Positions 13,501 to 28,600 of a stretch of DNA of 64,000 bases are shown here, in pieces. Source of the DNA: Blastocystis sp. Blastoise. Its lineage: Eukaryota; Sar; Bigyra; Opalinata; Blastocystidae. Under the pieces are notes generated by a model, which was not told the origin of the DNA, did not search any database, and saw nothing but the letters and a program-made list of their open reading frames with translations. Positions within the stretch are counted from its first letter, which is position 1. Every line of letters begins with the position of its first letter. The translations under genes and the position numbers were made by a program. Location of the stretch: contig JBBPEB010000028.1 of the NCBI GenBank assembly GCA_039096225.1, positions 377,501 through 441,500 of the forward strand, read 5' to 3'.

Positions 13501-16500
13501 GTGATAGTTGTATCAAACAGTTTTATATGAATTAATCAATATTTAGTGACAAATAAAGGAATCAGAAGTGAAAATGAGTTATAATTACGAGTTTGTTTTT
13601 AAATATTCATTCATTTGATATTTGTTTTAATTCAATTATAATAAAAACATTTATAATACAGGCAAACAAATGGAATAAATTATTAATATCCTTAATTTAG
13701 TTCATGTAGCGTACGGTGTCTCACAGACTTTCACTATTCTTGACTTTGTTATTAACTTTTATAAAATAAAAATAACATCATAAAATCCGGAACACAATTC
13801 TGAAAATGACTGTTAAAGAAATTTTTCAAAAACTCTAAATTTCTGGCTAAAAATCGCAAAAAACCATTTTCGCACAAAATTTTAACCAAAATTATTGGAT
13901 TATTTTTATTTTATCCAATATTTTTCATTTTTATAAAAACACTTATTTTTCCATTTTCATTTTTTATTGTTTTCTTATTTTTCCTATATCACTTCACATA
14001 CTCTATATTTATTTTTATAAAATTGACTTTTATTGACGGGTTAGTCTTATAAATAGTTTTGACGGGTAAATTTGTTTATATTTACAACTTGACAACATAT
14101 CAATACACACATCACTAACTATAAACTCTAAAATGGTTTCAGTTGTTATGATACTGACCTCAACTACTCTGAAACCACAATAATTCCTTTAAATAACAAC
14201 AAAAGTCAAACTGATATCCGACACATTCCTTCTTTATAAATTTATTTGAGCTTTAATGTATTTATTTAACTCTGTATCCGTCATAAATATGTTTTATATT
14301 TTAATAATATGTTTTAATAAGAAAATATTTGATAATAGAAATTTTGATGTTTTGATAGTATAGTTTGTTATTCGTCTTTCTCCTTGAGTTTTGGGTATTT
14401 TTTAAAAATAAAAGTATAATTATAATTAAGATAAGCTATTGCAGATACATATTTTTTATTTTATCTAAATATTTAATATTGACTGAGAAACATTCATTTA
14501 TATGAAAAACATAAAAATGAAAATTTTCAAAAAAAGGGTATAGTTTGTTATTGTGATTTCTCAATCAATTCTTAATAAAATAAAAAAGTTAGAACATATT
14601 TAGAAACTAGACATGTCATAGCAGATACATATTTTTCATTTTTTTAATTAATTGAAAACTCAGGTGACAAGAGTCAATAGTTGAACTCAATAAAAAATGA
14701 CTTTCAAAAAATTTTCTTAAAAAGTTTTCATTTGTTTTTTGTTTATATTTTCATCATTAACAATTTTATTTGACATTAGACTTTATATTTAAAAACTATA
14801 TATCAAAATAAACATATTTTATAATTTTATTTTGTTTTTAAAAGACTGTGACAACAGATCACCAGACAATGTTAACTCAATAAACTCTTAAAACGTTTTA
14901 ATTAGTGTTTAGAATCATTCATGGACACTGAATATGATTTATTTGAAAAAGTTAGGACAACATGTTGAACTGATACAGACAATGTTTGTTCTAAAAAGTA
15001 AGTTATCAGTCTTACTAAGTTGTAAATATCATAAATATGCTTTAAATAAATAAATATGCTTTTAATTATCTTTAATTAGTGAAATAAGTCGTTTAAAAAG
15101 AAGAAAGCATTTTGGATACTATAGTTTATTTTGACAATTTCTCCATCAATATTAATTTTTAAAAAATAAATAAAACTTATATATAAACTAGACAACCTAT
15201 AGTTTATATATTTATAAAAATATTATCAAAATATTAAATAACTTTTGAGATAAAAAATTATATATGCAAAACATAAAAAAATTAATTTTTGAAAAAAGGG
15301 TATACTTTATAACATTAATTTCTCAGTCAATATTTAATTATTTAATATAATTTTAGCAAATAAATATAGAGAATAACACATATTAATAATATAAATTTTA
15401 ACATTTAAAATTAATTAAGAAATGAGTTCAGTAGAGTCAATAGTATAACATGTTAAAAAACTGAAAATTGAAAAATCATTTTTCTAAAAATTTTCCGAAA
15501 GTTGACAAATCAAATTCATATTTGACAATTAATTTTTACATATTTGAAAACTAGACATTATATGTATTGCATTTCTCAAAAAATTAGTCAAAAATAAGTT
15601 AGACGAGTATATATATATGCACATGTTGACTCATAATTTTGAAAAAAGTAGTTAAATATGTCCTAAACCACATATCAAAGCAATTCTATAAATATTATCA
15701 CTTTATAATGAGTTTAAAGGATAAAATAATTTTGAATTGTCTGTTTGACTGTCTTAAGTGAAGAGATTCAATACACTTTTTATAAAAATGAGTATTAGAG
15801 TGTTTAATGTTTATAATAATAAAAGAATTGTTTGAAATAAAGGTGGTTGTGTGTTTGACCAAAATGTTAAAATGAGTCTATTTTTCTAAAATGGTTACAA
15901 TAAGTATATATTGAGTGTTTTTAGAGTATTTTATATTAAAATCTACAATAAATAAACATTTTAAGTTGTTCAAAAAATTATTTTTTTAGAATTACAATAG
16001 TTAAGTCAAGAGATTCAAGTCACTTTTTATAATAATAATAAATAGACTTATTATAGAATATAAAATATTAAAAATTAGTTTAATTAAACATGGTTGACTG
16101 TTTGATAGGAGTGTTAAAATGGGTAAAAAGATTTTAATTGTTTCTAAAACTGTATAATACGTTTTTATGTCACTAAATACAAAATTATTATTGTTTAAAG
16201 AATGTTTTTTGTCTTTCAAAAGAACTCATTCTTTGTAATTGTGACTTAAAACAAAAGAGATTCAAGTTATTTTTTACAAATTAAAATAATAAATTAAATA
16301 TATATGTATATTAATATAAAATTCGTTTTAATAAAAGTGGATATGTGTATTTAAAAACGTTAAAATCTTTTAGAGTTTTTTAAAAATAACTTATTTGTTT
16401 TATAAACTATATTTTATGTATAATAGGTAAAGTTTCCAAAGTATTTAAATCTATTTAGTTATGAAATGGAATGTAATTTTTGGTTTATATTTAGTTTTTC

Positions 16501-19500
16501 GTTTCATTTAATGAAATGATTTTGATAACACTATAAAAATTGAATTAAACTTGAATTAATTAATTTTAAATAATGAAAAGATAATTTCTCTATAAATATT
16601 CTCTTTTACTTAAAACGAATAGATTCTATTAATGATAAATATTAAAATAAGACTCTAATTTTTTTGTTTATTATATAAAGTAATAAATATCTTTTAATTA
16701 TTAAGAGTACTTTTGTATTAATAATTCAAACTAAAATAAGTATAATAAAAGAAAAATTATAATATTTATCAAATAATATCAAGATATGATTACTATTTAT
16801 ATAATTAAACATTTATTAATTGAGAAAAGCTGTATAATAAAATTTCTAAAATATTTATATAATAGTATATATAAAAGGAAAGGATAAAATATAAAAAAAC
16901 AAATAGATATCAAAATTATTAATATCCTTAATTTAGTTCATGTAGCGTACGGTGTCTCACACACTTTCACTATTATTGACTTTGTTATTAACTTTTATAA
17001 AATAAAAATAACATCATAAAAACCGGAACACAATTCTAAAAATGACTGTTAAAGAAAATTTTCAAAAATTCTAAATTTCTGGCTAAAAAACGCAAAAAAC
17101 CATTTTCGCACAAAATTTTAACCAAAATTATTGGATTATTTTTATTTTATCCAATATTTTTCATTTTTATAAAAACACTTATTTTTCGTTTTTCATTTTT
17201 TATTGTTTTCTTATTTTTCCTATATCTATTCACATACTCTATATTTATTTTTATAAAATTGACTTTTATTGACGGGTTGGTCTTATAAATAGTTTTGACG
17301 GGTAAATTTGTTTATATTAAGAACTTGACAACATATCAATACACAGATCACTAACTTTAAACTCTAAAATGACTACATTCGTAATGTAAATGACTTTAAC
17401 TACTCTAAAACAACAATAATCCCTTTAAATAACGACAAAAGACAAACTGATATCCGACACATTCCTTCTTTATAAACTTATTTGAGTTTATTCAAGTTAT
17501 TTAGAATCAATACATGTCATAAGTATATCTTTTAGTTGTTTAAAAAGTTTTAATAAGAAAATATTTGATAATAGAAATTTTGATGTTTTGATAGTATAGT
17601 TTGTTATTCGTCTTTCTCCTTGAGTTTTGGGTATTTTTTAAAAATAAAAGTATAATTATAATTAAGATAAGCTATTGCAGATACATATTTTTTATTTTAT
17701 CTAAATATATAATATTGACTGAGAAACATTCATTTATATGAAAAACATAAAAATGAAAATTTTCAAAAAAAGGGTATAGTTTGTTATTGTGATTTCTCAA
17801 TCAATTCTTAATAAAATAAAAAAGTTTAAACATATTTAGAAACTAGACATGTCATAGCAGATACATATTTTTCATTTTTTTAATTAATTGAAAACTCAGG
17901 TGACAAGAGTCAATAGTTGAACTCAATAAAAAATGACTTTCAAAAAATTTTCTTAAAAAGTTTTCATTTGTTTTTTGTTTATATTTTCATCATTAACAAT
18001 TTTATTTGACATTTGACACTATATTTAAAAACTACATACCAAAATAAACATATTTTACAATTTTATTTTGTTTTTAAAAGACTTTGACAACAGATCACCA
18101 GACAATGTTAACTCAATAAACTCTTAAAACGTTTAGATTAGTGTTTAGAATCATTTATGGACACTGAATATGACTTATTTGAAAAAATTAAGACAACATG
18201 TTGAACTGATACTGACAATGTTTGCTTTAAAAAGTCAGTTATGAGTCATTATGAGTTGTATATGTCATAAATAAGCTTTAAATAAATAAATTTGTTTTTA
18301 ATTGTCTTTAATTAGTGAAATAAGTCGTTTAAAAAAAGAAAATGTTTTTGAGACTAAAATTTATTTTGACAATTTTTCCATCAATATTTATTTTTAAAAA
18401 ATAAATAAAACTTATTTATAAACTAGACAACCTATAGTATATATATTTATAAAAATTTTATCTAAATATAAAATAACTTTTGAGATAAAAAATTATATAT
18501 GCAAAACATAAAAAAATTAATTTTTGGAAAAAGGGTATACTTTATAACATTAATTTCTCAGTCAATATTTAATTATATTTAATAATTTTAATAAATTAAT
18601 ATAGAGAATAAAATATATTAACGATATAAATTTTAACATTTAAAATTAATTAAGAAATGAGTTCAGTAGAGTCAATAGTATAACATGTTAAAAAACTGAA
18701 AATTGAAAAATCGTTTTTCTAAAAATTTTCCGAAAGTTGACAAATCAAATTCATATTTGACAATTAATTTTTACATATTTGATAACTAGACCTTATATGT
18801 ATTGCATATCTCTAAAAAATAGTCAAAATTGAGTTTGACGAGTGTATGAGTATATGCACATGTTGACTCATAATTTTGAAAAAAGTAGTTCGATGTGTCC
18901 TAAATCACATATTAGGGCAATTCTGAAAATATTATCACTTTATAATGAGTTTAAAGGGTAAAATAATTTTGAATTGTCTGTTTGACTGTCTTAAGTTAAG
19001 AGATTCAATACACTTTTTGTAAAAATGAGTATTAGAGTGTTTAATGTTTATAATAATTAAAGAATTGTTTGAAATAAAGGTGGTTGTGTGTTTGACCAAA
19101 ATGTTAAAATGAGTCTATTTTTAAAAAATGGTTGTAATAAGTATGTATAGAGTGTTTTTAAATTGTTTTATATTAAAATCTACAATAAATAAACATTTTA
19201 AGTTGTTTAAAAATTTGATTCTTTAGAATTACAATAGTTAAGTCAAGAGATTCAAGTCACTTTTTATAATAATAAAAAATAGAGTCATAATAGAATATAG
19301 AATATTAAAAATTAGTCTAATTAAATGTGGTTGACTGTTTGATAGGAATGTTAAAATGGGTAAAAAGATTTTAATTGTTTCTAAAACAGTATAATACGTT
19401 TTTTTGTCACTAAATACAAAAATATTATAGTTTAAAGAATGTTTTTTGTCTTTCAAAAGAACTCATTTTTTGTAATTGTGACTTTAAATAAATGAAATTC

Positions 19501-22500
19501 AAGTTATTTTTTACAAATTAAAATAATAAATTAAATATATGTATATATTAGCATAAAATTAATTTTAATAAAAGTAGATATGTGTATTTCAAAATGTTAA
19601 AGTTTTTTAGAGTTTTTTTATAATAACTTATTTATTGTATAGACTATATTTTATGTACAATAATAAACGTTTTTAAAGTATTTAAACATATTTAGTTATG
19701 AAATGTAGTGTAATCTTCGTTTTATATTTTAATTCTTAGTTTTTATTTAATTAAATGGTTGTTAATAATATTATTAAATTTGAATTTATTATGAACTATT
19801 AATTTAAAATAATGAAAAGATATTTTTTTTACAAAATTTTTTTTATTTTTATTTAGATTCAAGCGTAGGCTGGCGTAGCCAGTCGTGAAACGCTTGTAAT
19901 ATTTTAAAAATAAAACAAAACAATATATGAAAAGAATAAAAAAGAATATATAATATTTTTTTAGACAAGAGAATAAGCTATTTCTCACAATAATAATTAT
20001 ATAGACTAATTCAAATAAAACATAAATATTTAAAGGTAGGGTATAAGTGATAATAATATGTTTTAAAAGAAAAAGTATTTTATAATCATATTGATATTAT
20101 TTAAAATACTAAATATTTATAAAACTAAATGAATTGATAAAATACATAGAAAGTTATAAATGAAATAACAAAGAAAAGTGAATTAATATTGAAAACTAAA
20201 AACTAAATAGAAATAGAAATAGAAATAGAAATAGAAATAGAAATAGAAATAGAAATAGAAATAGAAATAGAAATAGAAATAGAAATAGAAATAGAAATAG
20301 AAATAGAAATAGAAATAGAAATAGAAATAGAAATAGAAATAGAAATAGAAATAGAAATAGAAATAGAAATAGAAATAGAAATAGAAATAGAAATAGAAAT
20401 AGAAATAGAAATAGAAATAGAAATAGAAATAGAAATAGAAATAGAAATAGAAATAGAAATAGAAATATGAATAAGATCAAAACTAAAACACAAGAGCTAA
20501 TCAATTATCATTAATAAACAATAAATATATATAATCAATAATAAAAATAGCTAAAATAATACTAAATAAAAAAGGAAATAATACTCAAAAAATGTAATAT
20601 AAAATGTTAAATAGGAATTATGAATAAATTGTGAATTAAATTATTTAGAATATACTAAACTAATAACTAAACAATAGAAGATAACAACTAAAACAATTGA
20701 AATAATAATTTATAAAATATGAAATAGTCTTCATCCTAAAAATAAAAAAATAGAAATGAATAACAAAAACATAAAAATAAACATAATATTTAAAAAAAAA
20801 TCAACATAAAATATAATAATTAAGAGATGACAACTATCAAAACCCAAGCGTAGGCTGGCGTAGCCAGTCGTGAAACGCTTGTATATATTAAATAATAAAG
20901 TTTGTTTTCTTATTATAAAAAAAAATAGAAAAATACTTTGAAAATCACTATTTTTCATGAATATATGATTAACAAGTTTCAAAAATAATGACCATTGATA
21001 CTTTTTATTATATTTTTATTCAATATAAGAATACCTGCCTTTTATAAATTAATAGGTAATGAGCAATTCGTCTCAAGAACCAAGTATATTAGTTTACAAT
21101 CTGTTTTTTTTGTAGTTTTAATTTGTTTAATATTACATTCTTATAATTCTCTATGTTAATACTTCTTAAATAGTCTCAGTTTCAAAAGGGAGCTCAGAAG
21201 TTGACCTTAATGGTGGAGAAATGTCTGATAAATCTCTGGATATTGTTGAGTTGGCTAAAAATAGACCTGAGAAAGGCATCAATGATGATTCTACTGATAA
21301 AAATAGTTTAAAACAAGCAGATGATAATAAAAAAACTTCTATCGATCAAATATCTTTGTCTCAATTCTCCGATAGGTCTTCGAAAGATCAAAAAGATAAG
21401 GAAGATAGTTACCGTGAAATGCCATCACTTGAGGTTCCAAGTCAAGATATGAAAGAAAAGCAAAAAGAATCGTCAAATCAAGATCCGGATGACCCGGATA
21501 ACCCCATAATTGATATTCTATCAGAAAATAAAAATCAAGAAAACAAATCAAAACCAATTTTAAAAAAAATAAATAAGAAAATAATAAGTATGATAATAAT
21601 TATTATTTATTTCGATATTATTTATTATATATTTTTTATAGATACTGTTAATGAGAAGGTAATTATGAATAATGAGATTCCTATTATAGGTATGTATTTA
21701 AAATTATATTACATTTTCTAACAAATCTTTATAGATACTTCCATTAAAAAGGTTACTCGGAACACTGAGATTCCTGTTAAAGGTATATATTTCTTATTAT
21801 ATTATTATCACATTAGTATATTAGTCTTTTTAATAAAGTATTGTATTTCGTTTATAGAAAAGCCAGTGATAAGTGTTGGATTAAAAGAGGCAAAAGCGAA
21901 TGCTATCTCGCTTCTAGATTATACGTATTATATATTTTTATTATTAATTTTATTTATTATTGTTTACTCTTTGCTATTATTCATTATTATTATATTATTT
22001 AGATACGTCATGGAAATCAAAGTCTCTTCAACAAAAACGTATATATTTTATATATAATATATTTATGAATTGAAATTAATATAATTTTTTTTTGTATTTA
22101 TATATAATCTTTTAATTTAATATTTTTTTATCAAAAGTTTATTTATATAGCGAATAACTTAAATATTATAAATAATAATTCAAATAGAGGTATGTATATA
22201 TTTGATTATCATAATATGTTTATTATTGTATTTTAAATATAAATTTATTATTTTTTATTACACATATTATTATTTAGAAGAATCACAAGAAGCTAAGCAG
22301 GTGTCTATTAGCAGTATGAAAACTATTTATTATTATATTTTTAGAAGATATTATTATTATTTTATTATAAAATTATTATTATATAATTATTACTCTATAA
22401 ATTATGCTATTTAGATGGTACAATTAGAAATACCATCACTAATAATAATTTATCTAAACCTACTTCATCCGTCACTGGAACCCAAAACAATAATAAAAGG

Positions 22501-22575
22501 ATGAATGATTCCTCAAATAAAAAACAGACTCAGACTACAGAAGATTTCAACAGTTGTGTAAATATACTCAATAAA

Positions 22576-22624
<49 letters not shown>

Positions 22625-25600
22625 TACATGCTAACATATTATACATTCTATATATTCTCTGTAAATATGTTTTTATATATAAGTCATTTATAGACTATGA
22701 TGAAACTGTAAATACTATAACGTTTGACAAAAGTACGTTGCTTTCTATTAGTGGTGTTCAACTAAATGAAGACTTTATTCAGGACTTGCTCCCATTAACA
22801 CTAGAAACATTATCAAAGTCGCTATCAGTTGTAAATTGCGGTAAATATATATGTTTTATGCATAAAATTTGATTTCTTTTATCATTATTTGAATATAATC
22901 TATAAAAACTTATGGAACGAAACAACGATATTATAAGGCGCGAAAGTTAAGTAACGAGAACGTAATCCCGTGATTATTCATCCTTATGATCTATACTATG
23001 TCTATTACTGTGATTATTCATCCTTATGATCTATACTATGTCTATTCCCGTGATTATTCATCCTTATGATCTATACTATGTCTATTCCCGTGATTATTCA
23101 TCCTTATGATCTATACTATGTCTATTACTGTGATTATTCATCCTTATGATCTATACTATGTCTATTACTGTGATTATTCATCCTTATGATCTATACTATG
23201 TCTATTCCTGTGATTATTCATCCTTATGATCTATACTATGTCTATTACTGTGATTATTCATCCTTATGATCTATACTATGTCTATTCCCGTGATTATTCA
23301 TCCTTATGATCTATACTATGTCTATTCCTGTGATTATTCATCCTTATGATCTATACTATGTCTATTACTGTGATTATTCATCCTTATGATCTATACTATG
23401 TCTATTCCTGTGATTATTCATCCTTATGATCTATACTATGTCTATTACTGTGATTATTCATCCTTATGATCTATACTATGTCTATTCCCGTGATTATTCA
23501 TCCTTATGATCTATACTATGTCTATTCCCGTGATTATTCATCCTTATGATCTATACTATGTCTATTCCTGTGATTATTCATCCTTATGATCTATACTATG
23601 TCTATTACTGTGATTATTCATCCTTATGATCTATACTATGTCTATTCCCGTGATTATTCATCCTTATGATCTATACTATGTCTATTACTGTGATTATTCA
23701 TCCTTATGATCTATACTATGTCTATTCCTGTGATTATTCATCCTTATGATCTATACTATGTCTATTACTGTGATTATTCATCCTTATGATCTATACTATG
23801 TCTATTCCCGTGATTATTCATCCTTATGATCTATACTATGTCTATTCCTGTGATTATTCATCCTTATGATCTATACTATGTCTATTCCTGTGATTATTCA
23901 TCCTTATGATCTATACTATGTCTATTCCCGTGATTATTCATCCTTATGATCTATACTATGTCTATTCCCGTGATTATTCATCCTTATGATCTATACTATG
24001 TCTATTCCCGTGATTATTCATCCTTATGATCTATACTATGTCTATTCCTGTGATTATTCATCCTTATGATCTATACTATGTCTATTCCTGTGATTATTCA
24101 TCCTTATGATCTATACTATGTCTATTACTGTGATTATTCATCCTTATGATCTATACTATGTCTATTACTGTGATTATTCATCCTTATGATCTATACTATG
24201 TCTATTCCTGTGATTATTCATCCTTATGATCTATACTATGTCTATTACTGTGATTATTCATCCTTATGATCTATACTATGTCTATTCCCGTGATTATTCA
24301 TCCTTATGATCTATACTATGTCTATTCCTGTGATTATTCATCCTTATGATCTATACTATGTCTATTCCTGTGATTATTCATCCTTATGATCTATACTATG
24401 TCTATTACTGTGATTATTCATCCTTATGATCTATACTATGTCTATTCCCGTGATTATTCATCCTTATGATCTATACTATGTCTATTCCCGTGATTATTCA
24501 TCCTTATGATCTATACTATGTCTATTCCTGTGATTATTCATCCTTATGATCTATACTATGTCTATTCCTGTGATTATTCATCCTTATGATCTATACTATG
24601 TCTATTACTGTGATTATTCATCCTTATGATCTATACTATGTCTATTCCTGTGATTATTCATCCTTATGATCTATACTATGTCTATTACTGTGATTATTCA
24701 TCCTTATGATCTATACTATGTCTATTCCCGTGATTATTCATCCTTATGATCTATACTATGTCTATTCCTGTGATTATTCATCCTTATGATCTATACTATG
24801 TCTATTACTGTGATTATTCATCCTTATGATCTATACTATGTCTATTACTGTGATTATTCATCCTTATGATCTATACTATGTCTATTCCCGTGATTATTCA
24901 TCCTTATGATCTATACTATGTCTATTACTGTGATTATTCATCCTTATGATCTATACTATGTCTATTCCCGTGATTATTCATCCTTATGATCTATACTATG
25001 TCTATTACTGTGATTATTCATCCTTATGATCTATACTATGTCTATTCCTGTGATTATTCATCCTTATGATCTATACTATGTCTATTACTGTGATTATTCA
25101 TCCTTATGATCTATACTATGTCTATTACTGTGATTATTCATCCTTATGATCTATACTATGTCTATTACTGTGATTATTCATCCTTATGATCTATACTATG
25201 TCTATTCCTGTGATTATTCATCCTTATGATCTATACTATGTCTATTACTGTGATTATTCATCCTTATGATCTATACTATGTCTATTCCCGTGATTATTCA
25301 TCCTTATGATCTATACTATGTCTATTCCTGTGATTATTCATCCTTATGATCTATACTATGTCTATTCCTGTGATTATTCATCCTTATGATCTATACTATG
25401 TCTATTACTGTGATTATTCATCCTTATGATCTATACTATGTCTATTCCCGTGATTATTCATCCTTATGATCTATACTATGTCTATTACTGTGATTATTCA
25501 TCCTTATGATCTATACTATGTCTATTCCCGTGATTATTCATCCTTATGATCTATACTATGTCTATTCCTGTGATTATTCATCCTTATGATCTATACTATG

Positions 25601-28600
25601 TCTATTACTGTGATTATTCATCCTTATGATCTATACTATGTCTATTACTGTGATTATTCATCCTTATGATCTATACTATGTCTATTCCCGTGATTATTCA
25701 TCCTTATGATCTATACTATGTCTATTACTGTGATTATTCATCCTTATGATCTATACTATGTCTATTCCCGTGATTATTCATCCTTATGATCTATACTATG
25801 TCTATTCCCGTGATTATTCATCCTTATGATCTATACTATGTCTATTCCTGTGATTATTCATCCTTATGATCTATACTATGTCTATTCCCGTGATTATTCA
25901 TCCTTATGATCTATACTATGTCTATTCCTGTGATTATTCATCCTTATGATCTATACTATGTCTATTCCCGTGATTATTCATCCTTATGATCTATACTATG
26001 TCTATTCCCGTGATTATTCATCCTTATGATCTATACTATGTCTATTACTGTGATTATTCATCCTTATGATCTATACTATGTCTATTCCCGTGATTATTCA
26101 TCCTTATGATCTATACTATGTCTATTCCCGTGATTATTCATCCTTATGATCTATACTATGTCTATTACTGTGATTATTCATCCTTATGATCTATACTATG
26201 TCTATTCCTGTGATTATTCATCCTTATGATCTATACTATGTCTATTACTGTGATTATTCATCCTTATGATCTATACTATGTCTATTACTGTGATTATTCA
26301 TCCTTATGATCTATACTATGTCTATTACTGTGATTATTCATCCTTATGATCTATACTATGTCTATTACTGTGATTATTCATCCTTATGATCTATACTATG
26401 TCTATTCCCGTGATTATTCATCCTTATGATCTATACTATGTCTATTCCCGTGATTATTCATCCTTATGATCTATACTATGTCTATTCCCGTGATTATTCA
26501 TCCTTATGATCTATACTATGTCTATTACTGTGATTCTATGTTCTCACGATTCTTTCATATTTATTAATTTAATATTTCTTTATTTCTATATTTTCTTATG
26601 TTTTATTCTCTTTTAATAGTTCACTAATATTTATTATTTGTAGAGTATTATTAATTTACATTATTTCCTTTTAGGTGCTTCCGATGGTCACAATAAATCT
26701 TCGAGAACGGAGTTGAAATTTACTAACTGTTCTTCAATAATTAATGTTAGAGCGAAAAGTGATTCAAAAGAAAACGAAAACTTTGAAAATCATACTATAC
26801 GCCATAAAAGGAAATCAAAACTTCAAGTGATATCAAAAATTTTAGCTTCGTGTTTAGATGATGATGATTCAGAATCTGACAGTATGTGATATTTTAGTTA
26901 TTTATGTTTTTCTTTATTTTTTACCATAATATTTTTATTTAATAGCTTATAATATACTTTAAAGATACAATTATGTGTTTTACATGCTTTATATATATAT
27001 ATATATATATCAGTTTATATGAACTATTTACTATATATATATATATTGTTTTCTTAATCTTATTCATACATTTCTTTACTCTTTAATAATGGTAATTATT
27101 TGTTGTTTTTATAGCTCCCTTTAAAACATATTATAAAAGTAGGAGAGAAAAAATGCCAAAAAACACTTTCATACATAAAAAAGAATTTATTAACTTTAAT
27201 AATAGGAATGATATAAATGATTATCATGACCAATGTGCTATTAGTAATGAGATTAGTTTTAGTGACGATCTTAACCATGAACAAAGCCAAATTGACGAAA
27301 ATGACAAAACAGCACATATTAGTGATACTAATTTCGATAACAATATACCAAAATTTATAGTAAACGAAAATAATACTTTGAACAGTAACTGCCTTGAAGA
27401 CAACACGAGTGAGTATACCCAATTCTTAGATATATATGATATTACTCAACATCAATCAGAAAATAGTGACAAAAATGTATCGACAATTGGTAATATTAAT
27501 AATCAAAATATGAATGACGACTCTGATCAAGTAATGTTGCAAGAATCATGTTTGGATGATTTTGAAACAAATAATAATAATATTACTTTTCATATGGAAG
27601 ACATAGACATAGATGTTGACAGCAGAATGCAAGACCATATAACGGAAAATAACGACAATTACGTAAATGAAAATCATAACATTTTCTTAAATGATTCAGA
27701 ACAATTTCAGATATTAAATGATCTTGATAATATAATGGTTGATACTAATACTGCTTCAAATATAACTAATGATGAAATATTATTACCAACAGAGGAAACT
27801 CATGATAATCGATCAAATGAAAATTTATTTACCATGTATACAATGTCTAATGAAAATAATCATGGTATATTTTGTTCTATTACTAAATTGCTTTTCATAA
27901 AGATATAATATAATTATATATTTAGAAACTGGTATCAGCTCTCAGGAATCAGAAGAAGACACAATAATAGCAATAATTAACCCATTACCAAATATTTTGT
28001 GTTCATCGAAACTAAGTATGCTATCTCAATCAATTAACATATATATTCACTTTTTATTTTTAATCCCCAAATATATAACTATTTTTTATATATAGGAAGC
28101 TCATATCAATTAATTGATGAAAATGATTATAAGTATGAATATTATGATTTGGGTAAAATGATATTTAAATGTCCATGTTGTAATGGTTTACATTTTGAAC
28201 ATGAACGTAATCGTTTTGTATGGACTATAAACTATGATACAACATTTTTTGAAGAACCATCAAATTCATATAATGACACAATAAATAATACAACAATATA
28301 TACAAAAAGAAGGAAACAATGGACACTTGACACAGAAGAGAATATTTTATTAAAGAATAGTCAGTATAGTGGTTGTTGTCGTAATGGAAAGGTACGTTTA
28401 GGTTCATTATCAGAGCCAGATATATCAATACAAAATTTATTGAATGATAATACAGATTCTTCAAAACAATTTAAGAAAGATATTCGTAGATATAATAATT
28501 CAATAGCTTTTGCTTCTATGTCATGTACTGATACACAAACAAGATTAGATAATAATGGAATATATTTCTATAAAGTACATGGAAATATATATCATTCTAT

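Larger units (their letters stand above)
16918..19896 (+). mobile_element. Non-autonomous Helitron-like element (element 3), innermost
   Basis: A 2979-bp element starting ATTAATATCC at 16918 and ending at the hairpin 19860-19896. It lies inside element 2 between T 16917 and T 19897. The uninterrupted site is seen in element 4 near 35985. Its first 2.9 kb or so resemble element 2, but the part next to the hairpin is shorter, so its 3' region differs while the terminal hairpin is the same. Confidence 0.75.
13682..20881 (+). mobile_element. Non-autonomous Helitron-like element (element 2), interrupted
   Basis: Starts ATTAATATCC at 13682 and ends at the hairpin 20845-20881. Element 3 splits it into 13682-16917 and 19897-20881, in total 4221 bp, nearly equal to element 4 (4241 bp) and alignable to it end to end. 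It is inserted in element 1 between T 13681 and T 20882. It has no transposase gene. It contains the AAATAG hexamer array and an antisense 72-codon frame shared with the other copies. Confidence 0.75.

Noticed and set aside
20196-20504. Long Leu-Phe and Ile-Ser reading frames
   Set aside because: Translations of the AAATAG hexamer array.
22971-26530. CRISPR-like array
   Set aside because: Units are contiguous 40-bp repeats with only three slot variants and no unique spacers; the host is eukaryotic and the array is intronic.
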